DNA of 64,000 nt from the NCBI GenBank assembly GCA_036429605.1, contig CM071589.1, positions 1,860,001-1,924,000 on the forward strand, written 5' to 3'. This document shows, piece after piece, positions 36,599 to 47,892 of the stretch. A model generated the notes under the pieces. It saw only the letters and a program-made list of their open reading frames with translations. It did not search any database and was not told where the DNA came from. Origin of the DNA: Cladobotryum mycophilum. Its lineage: Eukaryota > Ascomycota > Sordariomycetes > Hypocreales > Hypocreaceae. The translations under genes and the position numbers were made by a program. How positions within the stretch are numbered: position 1 is the stretch's first letter; each line of letters starts with the position of its first letter.

Positions 36599-37729
36599 AT
36601 GTCGCCGCCGGCAGGGGGAACGAGCACCGTCTCAGTGCGCCATGCATCCCTTGCCAGCTCTGCCTTCGCCTCGGCTCCCGCCCCTCCGGTAGATCAGGAG
36701 GAAGCCTGCCCCGTCTGCAAGACGACGCGATACTTCAACAAGGACATGGAGTTTCGCATCAACACCGAGTGCTACCACCGCATGTGCAAGACGTGCGTCG
36801 AGCGAATCTTCAAGGACGGGCCCAACCAGTGTCCCTACGCCGGCTGCAACAAGACGCTTCGTCTGCGAGGCTTCAAGACCGCCTTCTTTGGCGACCTGGG
36901 GGTGGAGAGGGAGGTGGATATCAGGCGGCGTGTGGCGGCCGTCTTTAATAAGGCAGAGGACGACTTCGAAACGCTAGAGGGTTACAATGATTACTTATTC
37001 ATGGTCGAGTGCCTGACGGACGATCTCGTCAACGGCGGCGACGAGGCGAGGCGCAAGTCGGAAGCTCGACTCACCGAGTGGGAAGCCCAGCACAAGGCCG
37101 AAATCGAGCGCAACCGCAAACTCGCCCGCGAGGGAGACGAGGCGCGGCAGAAGCGCCTGGCTCTCGAGCAGGAAACCGCCCGCCAGCGACGCCTCCAGGA
37201 CCTACACGAGGAGGCCGAGGAGAAAGCCAGCGCCGCAAGATTCCGCGAGGAGATGCTCAACTCGCTGCAGAGCGCGGAGCTGGGACGTGGGGGCGAGGCG
37301 GTGGACAAGATCATGCTCAAGAAGAGGGGGCAGCAGAAGCGCGATATGGCGGTGGATGTCCTCTCGGGCAGCGGTCTTTCGATTCGCGGGTTGCGGGACA
37401 AGCGTGCCGTGGTATTGGATGATAAGCCATATGATCCATTCGACGGGCTCGACTTGACGCCCTCGAGAGTCGATCTGGCGAGCGAAAACTTGGGACAGTA
37501 TACAAGCGAGTGGTTGGACGTTACGCGCACGAAGCACGATTACACAGTTGGCGGGTACAGCCCCGACGAGTATCTTACACGAGCTCTATTCGAAGCCTTC
37601 TCCGGTCTGGGAGTCTTCGTCGCCGATGATAAAGATCAAGAGGCCAAAACCGTGGCTACAACTGCTTCTGCAGAAGCCGCATCTACAGGCCAAACAACTG
37701 GCAAAATGGATGTGGACGATCTGTTCTAA
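36599..37729 (+). CDS. TFB3: TFIIH subunit TFB3 (MAT1), CAK assembly factor
   Basis: RING-finger subunit that joins the Kin28/CDK7-Ccl1/cyclin H kinase to core TFIIH for transcription initiation and repair. It is a single exon of 376 aa. The C3HC4 RING has Cys37, Cys40, Cys58, His60, Cys63, Cys66, Cys78 and Cys83. Next comes 'FGDLGVEREVDIRRRVAAVFNK', strongly typical of MAT1, then 'DYNDYL'-like sequence and a long charged coiled coil (about 150-225). The C-terminal region contains 'YDPFDGL' and ends 'MDVDDLF'. It is intronless, unlike most neighbours, and has a GC-biased third position. The start is the first ATG and gives a short Ser/Ala-rich extension before the RING. Confidence 0.96.
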   Translation: MSPPAGGTSTVSVRHASLASSAFASAPAPPVDQEEACPVCKTTRYFNKDMEFRINTECYHRMCKTCVERIFKDGPNQCPYAGCNKTLRLRGFKTAFFGDLGVEREVDIRRRVAAVFNKAEDDFETLEGYNDYLFMVECLTDDLVNGGDEARRKSEARLTEWEAQHKAEIERNRKLAREGDEARQKRLALEQETARQRRLQDLHEEAEEKASAARFREEMLNSLQSAELGRGGEAVDKIMLKKRGQQKRDMAVDVLSGSGLSIRGLRDKRAVVLDDKPYDPFDGLDLTPSRVDLASENLGQYTSEWLDVTRTKHDYTVGGYSPDEYLTRALFEAFSGLGVFVADDKDQEAKTVATTASAEAASTGQTTGKMDVDDLF

Positions 37730-38478
37730 CAACACACCACTTTATTCTCATCTACATGGAGGGTGTTTTTTTCTTTTTTCTTTCGACAACCGGAGCTTCA
37801 ACTTGTTTGGGTATATAATTGGTTTTTTTTTCATCTTTTATCATTTTATGCATCTTCAGGGCGTTATGGAAAAACTATAGATTGCAACCGCAACATAAAC
37901 TGCATCCGTCGGTCTATGGTTTGGAGAGAGAAAAATGAACAAACAGCGTATTTTGGGAGGGAAAGGCTGGGGCTTTTGTTTTCAGGAGTTTATTTTTTCC
38001 TCGACAAAGATACGAAACGATAATGATGCCATGGCATATAGTATTAGACTAGAGCTACAGAAAGAGTCTAATTTCACTTTTGGTCCCAAGTAATAAAAAG
38101 CGATAGTATTGCTATTAAACAGTAAAGCTTTTTCTTTAAGATGGATTGGATTGCAATAAAAAGAAAATGTGAGAGTTGAGACGACGCCATTTGTGAATGG
38201 GGGTTCCAGCAAAGCGAAAGCTGCTCCCCCTTTCCTATCCATTTTTGCTAACACTAATAATACTCGACAATGTGTGTAAGAAAAAAAGCCCATCTTTCAT
38301 CCTCCCTGAACCGCTAAACGCCTCGCTGGGTATGCGAATGTTTTCAACAAAAAGAGATTCCATGCTTTAGTAATGATGATGACAAAGGAGCAAGAGAATG
38401 ACGAGATCCAAGCTCCATAACTCTAGAGCCTAATATGATTCAAAGATATGAAATGTGTTGACAAAGTCCATGCGGAAA
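37730..38478. other. Convergent 3' spacer TFB3/AP180
   Basis: About 750 AT-rich bases with several T-runs; no coding signal. It probably holds both 3' UTRs. Confidence 0.5.
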
Positions 38479-40733
38479 TTACTGCTGCCAAGGGGTCTGT
38501 TGAGTAGGACGTGGGAATGCCTGCACTGTAGGTATCTGATCAAGTCCACCTCCAATAGGGGTCTGGTTTTGTTGCCAGGGTTGACCGGTAGCATGGTTGA
38601 CAAAGGCGCCAAGACGGAAGGGGTTGGTGGCACCGGTGGGTTGAGGAGCGACAGACGTAGGCTGTTGCTGCTGCTGTTGATCAGGGGCTGGCATAGCCGC
38701 CTGTGGCGACATATTGCGAGCGAACGGATTCGTGCTGGTGGGCTGGGCTTGCTGTGGCTGCGGCTGCTGCGGTTGCACTGGCGGCTGTTGAGTCTGAAGG
38801 GCTGGGTTGAAAGCAGGCTGGAATGGAGCCGAGGTCTGGCTTGGTGTCTGATTTGGCGTCTGGCTTGGTGATCCTCGAGCAAAAGGATTGGTTGATTGAC
38901 GGCTAAGAGTAGGTGTAGTATTGGGTGGAGACACAAATCCAGACATATCGTTTTGTGCAACAGGTTGCTGCGAGCCCATCATGGATTGCCTGAAGGGGTT
39001 TGTGACAGCCTGCTGTCCTGGCTGCTGCATTGGCTGAACCCCGACAGACTGGGGCATCATAGGTTGTGTCGAGATGAGCCCCTGATTTTGGAAGTCGGCA
39101 ACCTGATTCTGTGGAATGGAAGCAAGAGATCCGGGCTGGAAGCCGGACTGCTGTGCAAACCCACCAAAGCCAGCTCCAGCGAAACCAGATTGCATCTGCT
39201 GAATCTGCTGCTGTTGCATATAGGCGGCTCCATTATCCGCTTGCGGGAAGGGATTTGCCTGGACAAATCCAGTAGGTTGTCCTGGGAAGCCAGTGGGTTG
39301 GAAGGCCAGTCCCGCTGTCTGCTGCTGGAAAGCAGCATCGACAACTTGGCCTTGCAAAGGTACTGGCTGCGCAGAGACCTGCATGGTCGTTTGGTTTTGC
39401 TCGATTGAGTCAAAGAAATCAATAAGATCCGGGTCTGGTCCCTTGTTGGCTTGAGGCTTCGACTCAACTTTGGGGGCAGTTGATCTTCCATCATTGGGAG
39501 CAGGGAAAGGATTGTTGGCGGCCGGAGAGGATGGCTTGGGGAATTCAATACCACTCTTGGACACCTTGGGGAAAGTTAGCTTGGATGACCCCTTGCCATT
39601 CCTCTTAGCCTCCTGTTCGGCCAGGTATTGTCGTCGGTGGATCTCGAAATCAGGATCGTTCAAGTACTCCTCAAGTTGACGACCCAAGTTGATAGGCGCA
39701 TGCTTCAGCCTGGGAACCTCAACCCGAGTATGATGTTGCCATTGCTTTGCGGTACTAAGAAATTGGACGACGTAGTCTGTCTGCTTGGTGAATAGCCGAT
39801 AGACGTCCATAGCTCTTTCGGCATCGGGCTTGGACATTTCGAAGAAGTGACCTGCAACGGAGTTGTTAGAATCTAGAGCCTCAGAAATCGCATGACGTAT
39901 CATCACCAACCTAAAATGTTGATGAGGCCTTGGTTCAAGACCTGGAAGAGGGGTAGAAGATCGAGGATGAGCAGCCGGAAAACAGCAATTGTAATCTCGG
40001 TCTCGGGCTCCGTGTCAAGAACCTGCAAGTAACTCTTAGCACCATGTTTGTGAACATTTGAATCGGCAACATACGTCGCATTTCAAGAGCGTCGTCAACT
40101 GGCTCTGGACAATCTCGGTCTCACGCAGCAGACCCTTGTCCACCGTCAGCCTCTCCAACCTCGATTCGGGCGCGCGAACCCAGTCGGTCTTTGTATCGCG
40201 GTATGCGCGCACGCGCTCGATCAGGTAATTGGCATAATGCCGAATGTTCCGTCCCTGAGTTTGAGCTGCCCCCAATTGTTAGTTTGGTGATGTGTAGAGT
40301 CGTTCGCATGCCAGCTCACCATCCGCAAAGTTGCTAATAGCCAACATGTTCCGGTGCCGAGAAAGGTATGACAGCGTAGCCTCAGGGGATCCCTCGCGGA
40401 CCATGAGGTGAACAGTCATGAGACTCTTGAAGACGACGGTCCATGTTGAATCGTGTAGACGGTTCTGCAGTGCGCGGAATACCTCGGCGATGCCAGCTTC
40501 GCCAGAATGCGTGCCAACTAGGATATGCTCGATATATTTCGTCTTTGGGGGGCGTTCTGTATGGGAGAAGGGGGGTCGGTTAGTTAATTGGTCGACATCT
40601 CCTGACTCGACAGTCCGAATATGCAGCATCTCCAACTCCAGCTCCAAACTTTGGGTGAGAGCTTGCGGCCCAGAAACTGACGCACCTTGATCTTGGTCGC
40701 CCCCTTGACGGACTTCTCAAAGGAGCTTGACAT
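38479..40733 (-). CDS. YAP1801: AP180/CALM-type clathrin assembly protein (ANTH domain)
   Basis: Endocytic adaptor that binds PI(4,5)P2 through its ANTH domain and recruits clathrin and EH-domain proteins. The model is complement(38479..39851, 39911..40022, 40075..40265, 40320..40556, 40682..40733), about 654 aa. 'MSSSFEKSVKGATKIK' and 'PPKTKYIEHIL' form the lipid-binding helix and loop of ANTH; the domain runs to about residue 280 with 'HFFEMSKPDAERAMDVY'. The C-terminal half is Gln/Pro-rich and disordered with six NPF motifs that would bind EH domains. The first splice is uncertain: the obvious GTGCGT donor shifts the frame, while GTCAGT four bases on keeps it but adds one residue relative to relatives. 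Yeast has two paralogues, YAP1801 and YAP1802, so the symbol marks the family. Confidence 0.92.
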
Positions 40734-41941
40734 CTTGCGAGCTTTTACTGGAGCGACCAGACAAGAATAATATCAGGCTCGCAGTCCAGTTGATTGTCGT
40801 GGTCGTAGTCGTGGGTGGATAAAGAAGTTGGGCGACTGGACGATGTTCAGGCCGAACCGGCAGCCAGGCGGAGCTGGTGGGTGGTTGTTTGAGATTGGGT
40901 GTTGACGCAGGGTGGATGGTGGGCTGGGTTAAGCAAGCGTGTTATGGCGGTACGAGATATGAGATATGAAATAGGCGGTGGTGGGGCAGCTACAGGGCAA
41001 AATGTGGTGGCTGGTATTGCTGCAGATTCAGGTGACGCACTAACAGTGACGCTGCACGATGATGCCAGTTGGAATGGCCATGACCATGTCTTTTAATCAA
41101 GAGAGAGGGAGCTTCTGCTACAAATATGTCATATCTGTCGCCGCATGCAGCAGCAGCAGACAGGCAAACCCCTAAAAAGGGAAACGCGAGATATTAATGG
41201 ATCATTTATCAATGCGACCCGCCAAACAAACGAGATTATTGGCTCCTTTATTCAACCGGTGGTTCCCTTTGCCATACACTGTGTAGGGGGAGTACATAGA
41301 TGGAGTATCACGAGCATCACCAGCAAACATTATGTCTAAATTTTTCAGACAAGATTTTCCTCTTCTTTCGTTTGTTGATCCAGTTGTCGTCGCATTCATA
41401 CATGCGAATGCGACACAAAGACGAGCCACAAGCAAGCGAGATATGCGTAGGTCTAAATAATAATAATAAAAAGAGAGAGAAAAAAAAAGAGAAAATTTCA
41501 AGTCTTCCATTCTTCATAAATCAGAGCTTTTTGTCATCGCGTCCGATGAAGTAACAAGGTCGATGTGTCGAACACCCATTTCATGGTCTCGCCTTTCCAT
41601 CACCCCCAAACCCTGAAGCTCCGAAGAGAGAGTTTTTGAGAGATCGGAAAAACGTCACCCATTTCATATTATGCACGCGGTTCTCATCAGCTTTATTTGA
41701 ATGGAAGGGATGGAGAGAAAAGAAAAGAGAAAAACGCTGTCGAGCTTGGGCGCTAGATATTTAAAGCTCTGCAGCCGCGGACGTGGGGTGCGTCGGATAT
41801 TCTTCGGTTAATTAAACTTATCCTTCCTTGCCTACCCTATCATTATCTTATCGTCTTCTATCGTTCTACATCAAATGTTCAGTGAAAGCTCACAAATCTG
41901 ATCAACACCATTGAGGAGCATTTCCTCAATTCACAGTGGCA
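40734..41941. other. Divergent promoter region AP180/MSD1
   Basis: About 1.2 kb without a credible gene. An ATA run lies near 41456-41468, adjoining an A/G-rich stretch to about 41495. No other structure is seen. Confidence 0.5.
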
Positions 41942-44218
41942 ATGAGGCCTCATTTTGGTCGTTTCAACGTTACATTGCGTCGCAATATATGTTTGAATGC
42001 GGTGATATCTACATTGCCTCGCCAATGTTTGCTAGGCACAACTCGCACATACGCAAAGGGCATTAAACCTATCCCGGCCGGACATGTAAACGATGCCAGG
42101 CGTAAAGAATTAAGAAATCTTTGGAACAAATGTATGTGATATTTTACCAGCCAAATAGAGTTCTACTCCAACTGACTCTAAACAGACCATGGTGTCGATG
42201 GGCCATCTGGGATTGGAGAGGATGGCGTATGCGTTGGACTCATTGGGAAGAGACGAAATGTCTCGAAGCACCTTTCGTTTGCCGACCTCACAATGCCATC
42301 GGGAGAAGTGATTCAACTATGCTCTAGCAATGAGAAGGACGAGGCAGCCCACCGCGCTTTTCGTGAAATCCCAGGCTTCAGCCCAGTTATCGTTCAGATA
42401 AAAGAGTTGGAAACACCTGAAACGACAAAGACCACCAATGCCCGCGCCTCGAAACCCACTGCTCACATAGAGGGCATTCGACAACTCAATAGTGTCCCAA
42501 ATGACCTTATCATTACCCCAGAGGTCCAGTTCCCACCAACACACAGGCATCTTCAGATACGCTTTCACCCAGAGCTCCAAGCTCGACTCAGATTCAGGTC
42601 CTGGCTAAAGGGAGTGCTGAACCAAGGTCTGTTGGAGAAGGGTTTCATAGATGTCGAAACCCCTACTCTCTTCAAGTCTACGACAGAAGGCGCTAGGGAA
42701 TTCCTTGTCCCTTCCCGTATACGAGGACACGCATATGCACTGAGTCAGAGCCCACAGCAATACAAACAAGTTCTCATGGCCAGCGGCATCTCAAGATATA
42801 TGCAATGGGCGCGCTGCTTCCGAGATGAAGATCTTCGTGCTGATCGGCAGCCTGAATTCTCACAGGTTAGATGAAGCCATATCCCGTTTCCGTTATTCCA
42901 TCATTGACCAACGTATCTAGCTTGACATGGAATGGGCTTTTGCTGGCGCAGAGACAGTTAAAAGGGATATCAACGATATTGTCCTAAAAGCTCTAGCTGC
43001 ACTCAGATCTGCACATAGCTATAAGAACATTAGAGGAGAAATAGTTCCTGTTGTGTCCGATATTCCGCACAGTTCGCCTGCAACGGATGAGCCCGTTGCC
43101 CACCAGTTCACAAATATCACGTTTGCTGAGAGCATTGCCGCATACGGCACAGACAAGCCCGATCTGCGGATACCTTTAAGAGTAAGACACAATATCCATT
43201 TGAAATATTGGCTCCTAACACCATCTAGATTCATGCCATTGAAGATCTTGAGCAATACAGCGAGTTTGTCAGCAAGATAGCTCACTTGGAGAACCCTCTA
43301 ATCGAAGCCTTTGCACTCCCATTGCAAAACTGCAACCCTTTGGAAGCCAGAAAGCTCATTACAAAATTCATGAATGGACTTCCCCCAGCCTTGCGTGAGA
43401 ACCCGGATGGCAAGCCCCAGGTCCTTATTCACGACTTCAGTCAGCCCCTGAATGGTTTCTCCTCTGTAGGATTCGAGTATGAGAGCATCTTGGACAAGCT
43501 GTCGGAAGGAAATGGTTTCAATGATGGAGATCTTGTGATCTTCCAGGCTAGAGAGAAGCCTGTTGGCCAGTACTGTTCAGGTTCTACCAAAATTGGCGAA
43601 ATCCGAAACATGCTGTGGAAAGCCGCGGTGGATGCTGGATATATGAAGACTCCTCAACTTGGCGAACCGGGATCGCTTCAATTCGCGTGGGTAACGGAGT
43701 TCCCAATGTTCAAGCCTGTGGAGGAGGGCGAGCCTGGCCAAGGCAGTCCGGCAGGGGTTGCGGCCGCCCACCACCCCTTTACGGCGCCCCTGTCTCAAAA
43801 CGACCTGGAGTTGCTGTTCACTGATCCGATGCAAGCCAAGAGCGCCGCCTATGATCTGGTTCTTAATGGGATCGAAATTGGCGGCGGCAGCGTGCGTAAC
43901 CACATTGTGCAAATTCAGGAATTCATCATGAGGGATGTTTTGAAGATGCAAGAGGACAGGATCCAGGAATTTTCACACTTGTTTGAGGCACTTCGCTCGG
44001 GATGCCCTCCCCACGCGGGCTTTGCTCTGGGTTTTGACAGACTCGTTGCCTTGATGTCTGGTACTCCAACCGTGCGAGACGTCATCGCTTTCCCAAAGAG
44101 CATGAAGGGAGAAGATCTTTTTGTTCGGTCGCCTGGTAAGCTCTATAATGAGCAACTTGAGCCGTATGGGTTGTTAATCCGCTCCGGATTTCAACGCGCC
44201 AGCATGAATAAGAAATAA
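41942..44218 (+). CDS. MSD1: Mitochondrial aspartyl-tRNA synthetase
   Basis: Class II synthetase of bacterial type that charges mitochondrial tRNA-Asp. The model is join(41942..42131, 42186..42865, 42921..43181, 43229..44218), 706 aa. An Arg-rich N-terminus of about 45 residues is a mitochondrial presequence; an OB-fold anticodon domain follows ('[15 protein letters not shown]'). Motif 2 is '[18 protein letters not shown]', cut exactly by intron 2, and continues 'LDMEWAF'. A GAD-like insert holds '[15 protein letters not shown]', and 'HHPFTAP' precedes motif 3, '[13 protein letters not shown]'. This architecture separates it from the eukaryotic cytosolic enzyme. The third and fourth exons join at phase 0. 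The start is the first ATG after the leader; a GTG six bases upstream was not used. Confidence 0.96.
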
Positions 44219-44736
44219 TCCCAAAAAAGTTGACCTTGATGACTTGGAGACAGATAGCTACGAGAATACCCTGTATACTATATGTAAAAATACCCTACTA
44301 TTTAGAATAGACATCGCTCAAGAATATGTGAACCATCTTTAGTGTTAGAAGTCATCCATTCTATAGTGAGATTGTATAGCTAACAAAAACTAAACAACTT
44401 ATTCGGCCAGGGTTTACTGTGATATCATCAATGAACCAATAAGTAAAATAGGGCTGCCATTGGAAATAAGTAAAAGAATGTTTGATATAGCTTACTGGTT
44501 AAACGCTGTAGGGGAAAAGGAAGATGCGGCGCCACCCCAAAGTAGCGCCACACATCATACCAGCCACATCAAATTCTCACCGCCAAAAATCTCAGAAATT
44601 CTGCCGTCCTCCCAACCCACCCCCATCGTCGAGCTATCTCGAAACTTCAATTTGGAGATTCACATTTCCGGCGCTCTGGAAGCTATTTTTGTTTGGTTTT
44701 TTCACCCACGCATATCCAAGAAAGGGTTCGCCAAAT
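44219..44736. other. Intergenic: MSD1 3' UTR and UTP11 promoter
   Basis: About 520 bases with no gene; AT-rich at first, then C-rich before UTP11. Confidence 0.5.
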
Positions 44737-45627
44737 ATGTCTTCCATGCGCAATGCCGTCCAGCGGCGACCCCACAGGGAGCGCGCTCAACCCCTCGAGC
44801 GTCGCCGCCTTGGTCTTTTAGAGAAGCACAAGGTAACGAGAAGCGGCAAAAAGCCCAATATCTTTCTTTTTCTTTTTCTTTCTCTTTTGACAAGAGGACA
44901 ATCAAAAAAGCAATCTGCTAAACGGTAACAATAGGACTACTCTCTCCGTTCAAAGGACTACAACAAGAAAAAGACACAGCTCAAGTCCCTCCGCGACAAG
45001 GCCGCCGAGCGCAACGAGGATGAGTTCTACTTTGGCATGATGTCCCGCAAGGGACCCGGCTCCAAGCTCAAGGACGGGAGGCGATGGAGCGGCGCGGTGG
45101 AGGGCGACCGCGGGAACAAGGCCATGGACCTGGATACCGTGCGGCTGCTCAAGACGCAGGACCTGGGGTACGTGAGGACGATGAAGCAGGTCGCCGCCAA
45201 GGAGCTGGCGAGGCTGGAGGAGCAGGTTGTCTTGACCAAGGGGTTGGAAAATCTGGATCAAGTAGACGAAGACGATGATGATGGCGAAGACGACGACGAC
45301 GACATTGGAGGATTTAGCATGTCAACCAAGCCCAAGCCCCCACGGAAAATCATCTTCCTAGACGACCAAGCCGAGCGAGACGAAGCCCTAGAACATGACC
45401 AAGACAACGACAAAGAGAAGCTCGAGGACCAAGGCGACAAATTCGAAAGGGCCAAGTCCCTGCGCAGACTCAAGCGCGAACTAGACCACACCCGGAAAAA
45501 GGTCAAGGTCCTCACGAGCGCCGAGAACGAGCTGGGCGTGCAGCGCGCCAAGATGGCCAAATCCGCCACGTCGGGCGGGCAGACGAGGAGAGGGAAGAAG
45601 ATTATGGTGCGGAGGCGCAAGAGGTAG
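44737..45627 (+). CDS. UTP11: U3 snoRNP-associated protein UTP11
   Basis: Nucleolar component of the small-subunit processome, needed for 18S rRNA maturation. The model is join(44737..44832, 44935..45627), 262 aa, close to the family length. The N-terminus '[19 protein letters not shown]' and the block '[20 protein letters not shown]' are highly characteristic, as is '[14 protein letters not shown]'. The intron sits inside the second block at phase 0. '[16 protein letters not shown]' follows. A strongly acidic patch (about residues 135-150) and a Lys/Arg-rich C-terminus ending 'MVRRRKR' fit a nucleolar protein. The upstream ATG-less reading frame is not needed. Confidence 0.95.
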
Positions 45628-46005
45628 AGAAGGGAAAAGAAAAGAAAAAGGGATAAGGCTAGTTGTTTGTTTTTTTGGGAATGAATTAATGGTGCTACTT
45701 TGCATTTGTTGTTTGTAATACCTACCTAGTCCGAGGTATCAATGTATATAGAATCCAAGGAATGAAGGCCTTTGGTGACCATGAGACGGATTACAACATT
45801 ACTTGGTCCCCCGAGTTGATATCAAACATCAAGTACAATCCTGATACTGACTACGAGAAACTGTGTCTGACGGTTTGGTTATAGCAAATTTGCATGTCTG
45901 GATTCGAATTATAGTCTCACAAAGCGTTGATTAGAAATAGGATAATAGTGTCATGCCCCCGGTAAAACAGGGTCTGAAATATTTCATTGTCATTTTCATC
46001 TATCG
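45628..46005. other. Convergent 3' spacer UTP11/tail-anchored protein
   Basis: About 380 AT-rich bases with no coding signal; a TACCTACCTAG motif lies at about 45720. Confidence 0.5.
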
Positions 46006-47892
46006 TCAAGTCGTCATCGTGATATTAGTATTTTGACCCCACGCATCTGTAAAACACCATGAACACCCCCTAAAACACCCAAATACAAGAGTCAACAGCC
46101 AAATGAAGAAGTTGAACAGGCCCTTGACTAATTTAACAACGACGCGTATGATAAATGGCAGCTTATCATCCGCCTTCTTTTTATTCTTTCCCAGGCTCCC
46201 ATCCTGACTCTCGATATCAATTTCGAATTGCTCCATTCTTGAACCTTTCTTATCTTTCTTGTCTTTCTTGTCCTTCTTATTCTTCTTCGTCTTCTTTCCA
46301 TCTTCGTCATCAAGATGTCTGCTCAACGCACTGCTGAGGCTGCGGCTTTGCCTTGCAGGCTCCGGAACGGGAGGGGCCTCAAAGGTTTCTGTAGCGGCAG
46401 AAGGTGATCGACGATCGTCTGTTGCGGCAACAAGAAGTAACGCTGTCACGGCCACATCGACAATGTAGAAGGCTTCGATTTTGGAAGCAATACTAGTGTC
46501 AATCTCTAACCAACCACCTCCCGTGCCATCGCGTGTCAGTTTTGCCAAGTGTTGAGGAGACTCATGATGTTCTAAAGTATATTCAACACGAGACCAGGCT
46601 GGAGAGTGTTCTATAGTGATGCAAAACGGGGTCGCCAAGGCTGGGTGCACGAGGAAATGACTGGCACTGTCGTCGTCCCAAACTAGACGAGCACATTCTC
46701 TTTCTGCCGCCGCAACGGATACAGCGTCCTCGGCCCTCTCAATAGCCATCCTAGTCGCAGAGGAAGGCATAAGAAGAGCGACAAGACCATCATTAGGCTG
46801 ATGCTTTCGGGCCTCTTCTTCAAGGGTGGTAGATAGAGCCTCATGCCAGTACTTGTTCCCAGAATTTCGGGAGCTGTTGGTTGGAGAACGAGAGGGAGGT
46901 TTGGGGGCTTTAAAAGGCTTACTGGGGTCGTGTCTGCTGAGTGAGACGTATGCAGAGGCAGATGTAGGGTCGAGGCGAAGACTATAGAAAGGCTGCGAAG
47001 CCGAGGAAAGTGTATAGACGGGGGCATCTTTTTGCTGCGTCAACCTCAAGCAGAAGACACGACCCTCCAAGCTGGAAGCCTTCCATCCATTGGAAACTTT
47101 CCATAGATCCCGCAATTGATCTGTTGTGCATGTTTTAGGGATAACGGGAGGGTTGTGAGGTCGACTAGCAATCGTTTGGGCAGGATTGCGGACATTGGCA
47201 CGATCTTGGCTGCTTTCAGGGTCCTCAAAGTAACTTTGCCGACTGATTACAGCTCGAGGAACCCTGGAGGGACTCATTTGAGCTGGTGCGTAATTCTGTT
47301 GTTGCAAGGGTAACTCCGGATTGTAAGTTGGAAACATGGATGGCATCGGTTGCTGTGGCTGTCCATAGGTACCATCGGGAAATGGCACTTTTGCAATAGA
47401 GCTTCTTGAGTAACCAGCATTACCGGCGACCAAGGTTTGAGCTTGAGAAAATGCCGTTTCCGATCGTCCAGGGACCTCAATGGTCAATCTGGGCTGTTGG
47501 ACTCGGACACGACTATAGCCTACACCAAGCACATCCGACTGTTGCTCATCAGGTGTGGTAGAGGATTGTCCACCATCTTGCGGCGCCGGGCCGGCGGCGG
47601 CAGCAGCGTCTCGTCGGGGAGGGTCGAATTCTAACGGCGTTTGTCTGCCATTCTGTGGCGGTGAGGAAATTGCGATTGGAGGTGGTGAAGAGGAGGAAGA
47701 GAGACCAGCATCTGGTCTCGGTGACGCAACAGCATGCGGCGTAGAAGGTCGTCTGTCTTGCAGTTGAGGCGAAAAGGCTCTCCGTTCACGAGATTCTGAG
47801 CGGCGCGTGTTTTGGCCAGGTCGAGGAGTAGAAGAGTTGGAATTAGGGAAAAGAGAAAAACTGGCGCTGCCAGAAGCCTGCTGCGAGGCCAT
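46006..47892 (-). CDS. Disordered fungal protein with C-terminal membrane segment
   Basis: I do not recognise the function. It is a single exon of 628 aa. The frame is open above the ATG at 47892, but that extension begins with TTG, and the ATG has a good context (AAACATGGC). Residues 1 to about 240 are Ser/Pro/Gln-rich and disordered. A folded middle (about 250-510) includes 'TTDQLRDLWKVSNGWKASSLEGRVFCLRL', split here only for description, and 'YWHEALSTTLEEEARKHQ'; it has alternating beta-like hydrophobic patterns that could be a PH-like fold, but this is a guess. A Lys/Asp repeat (KKDKKDKK) at about 560 precedes a last hydrophobic stretch 'LFNFFIWLLTLVFGCF' that looks like a tail anchor with palmitoylatable cysteines. 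Converges with UTP11. Confidence 0.8.
   Translation of the reverse strand: MASQQASGSASFSLFPNSNSSTPRPGQNTRRSESRERRAFSPQLQDRRPSTPHAVASPRPDAGLSSSSSPPPIAISSPPQNGRQTPLEFDPPRRDAAAAAGPAPQDGGQSSTTPDEQQSDVLGVGYSRVRVQQPRLTIEVPGRSETAFSQAQTLVAGNAGYSRSSIAKVPFPDGTYGQPQQPMPSMFPTYNPELPLQQQNYAPAQMSPSRVPRAVISRQSYFEDPESSQDRANVRNPAQTIASRPHNPPVIPKTCTTDQLRDLWKVSNGWKASSLEGRVFCLRLTQQKDAPVYTLSSASQPFYSLRLDPTSASAYVSLSRHDPSKPFKAPKPPSRSPTNSSRNSGNKYWHEALSTTLEEEARKHQPNDGLVALLMPSSATRMAIERAEDAVSVAAAERECARLVWDDDSASHFLVHPALATPFCITIEHSPAWSRVEYTLEHHESPQHLAKLTRDGTGGGWLEIDTSIASKIEAFYIVDVAVTALLLVAATDDRRSPSAATETFEAPPVPEPARQSRSLSSALSRHLDDEDGKKTKKNKKDKKDKKDKKGSRMEQFEIDIESQDGSLGKNKKKADDKLPFIIRVVVKLVKGLFNFFIWLLTLVFGCFRGCSWCFTDAWGQNTNITMTT

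Noticed and set aside
36991..37530. Ser/Arg-rich minus-strand frame opposite TFB3
   Set aside because: Low-complexity shadow of the TFB3 coiled coil.
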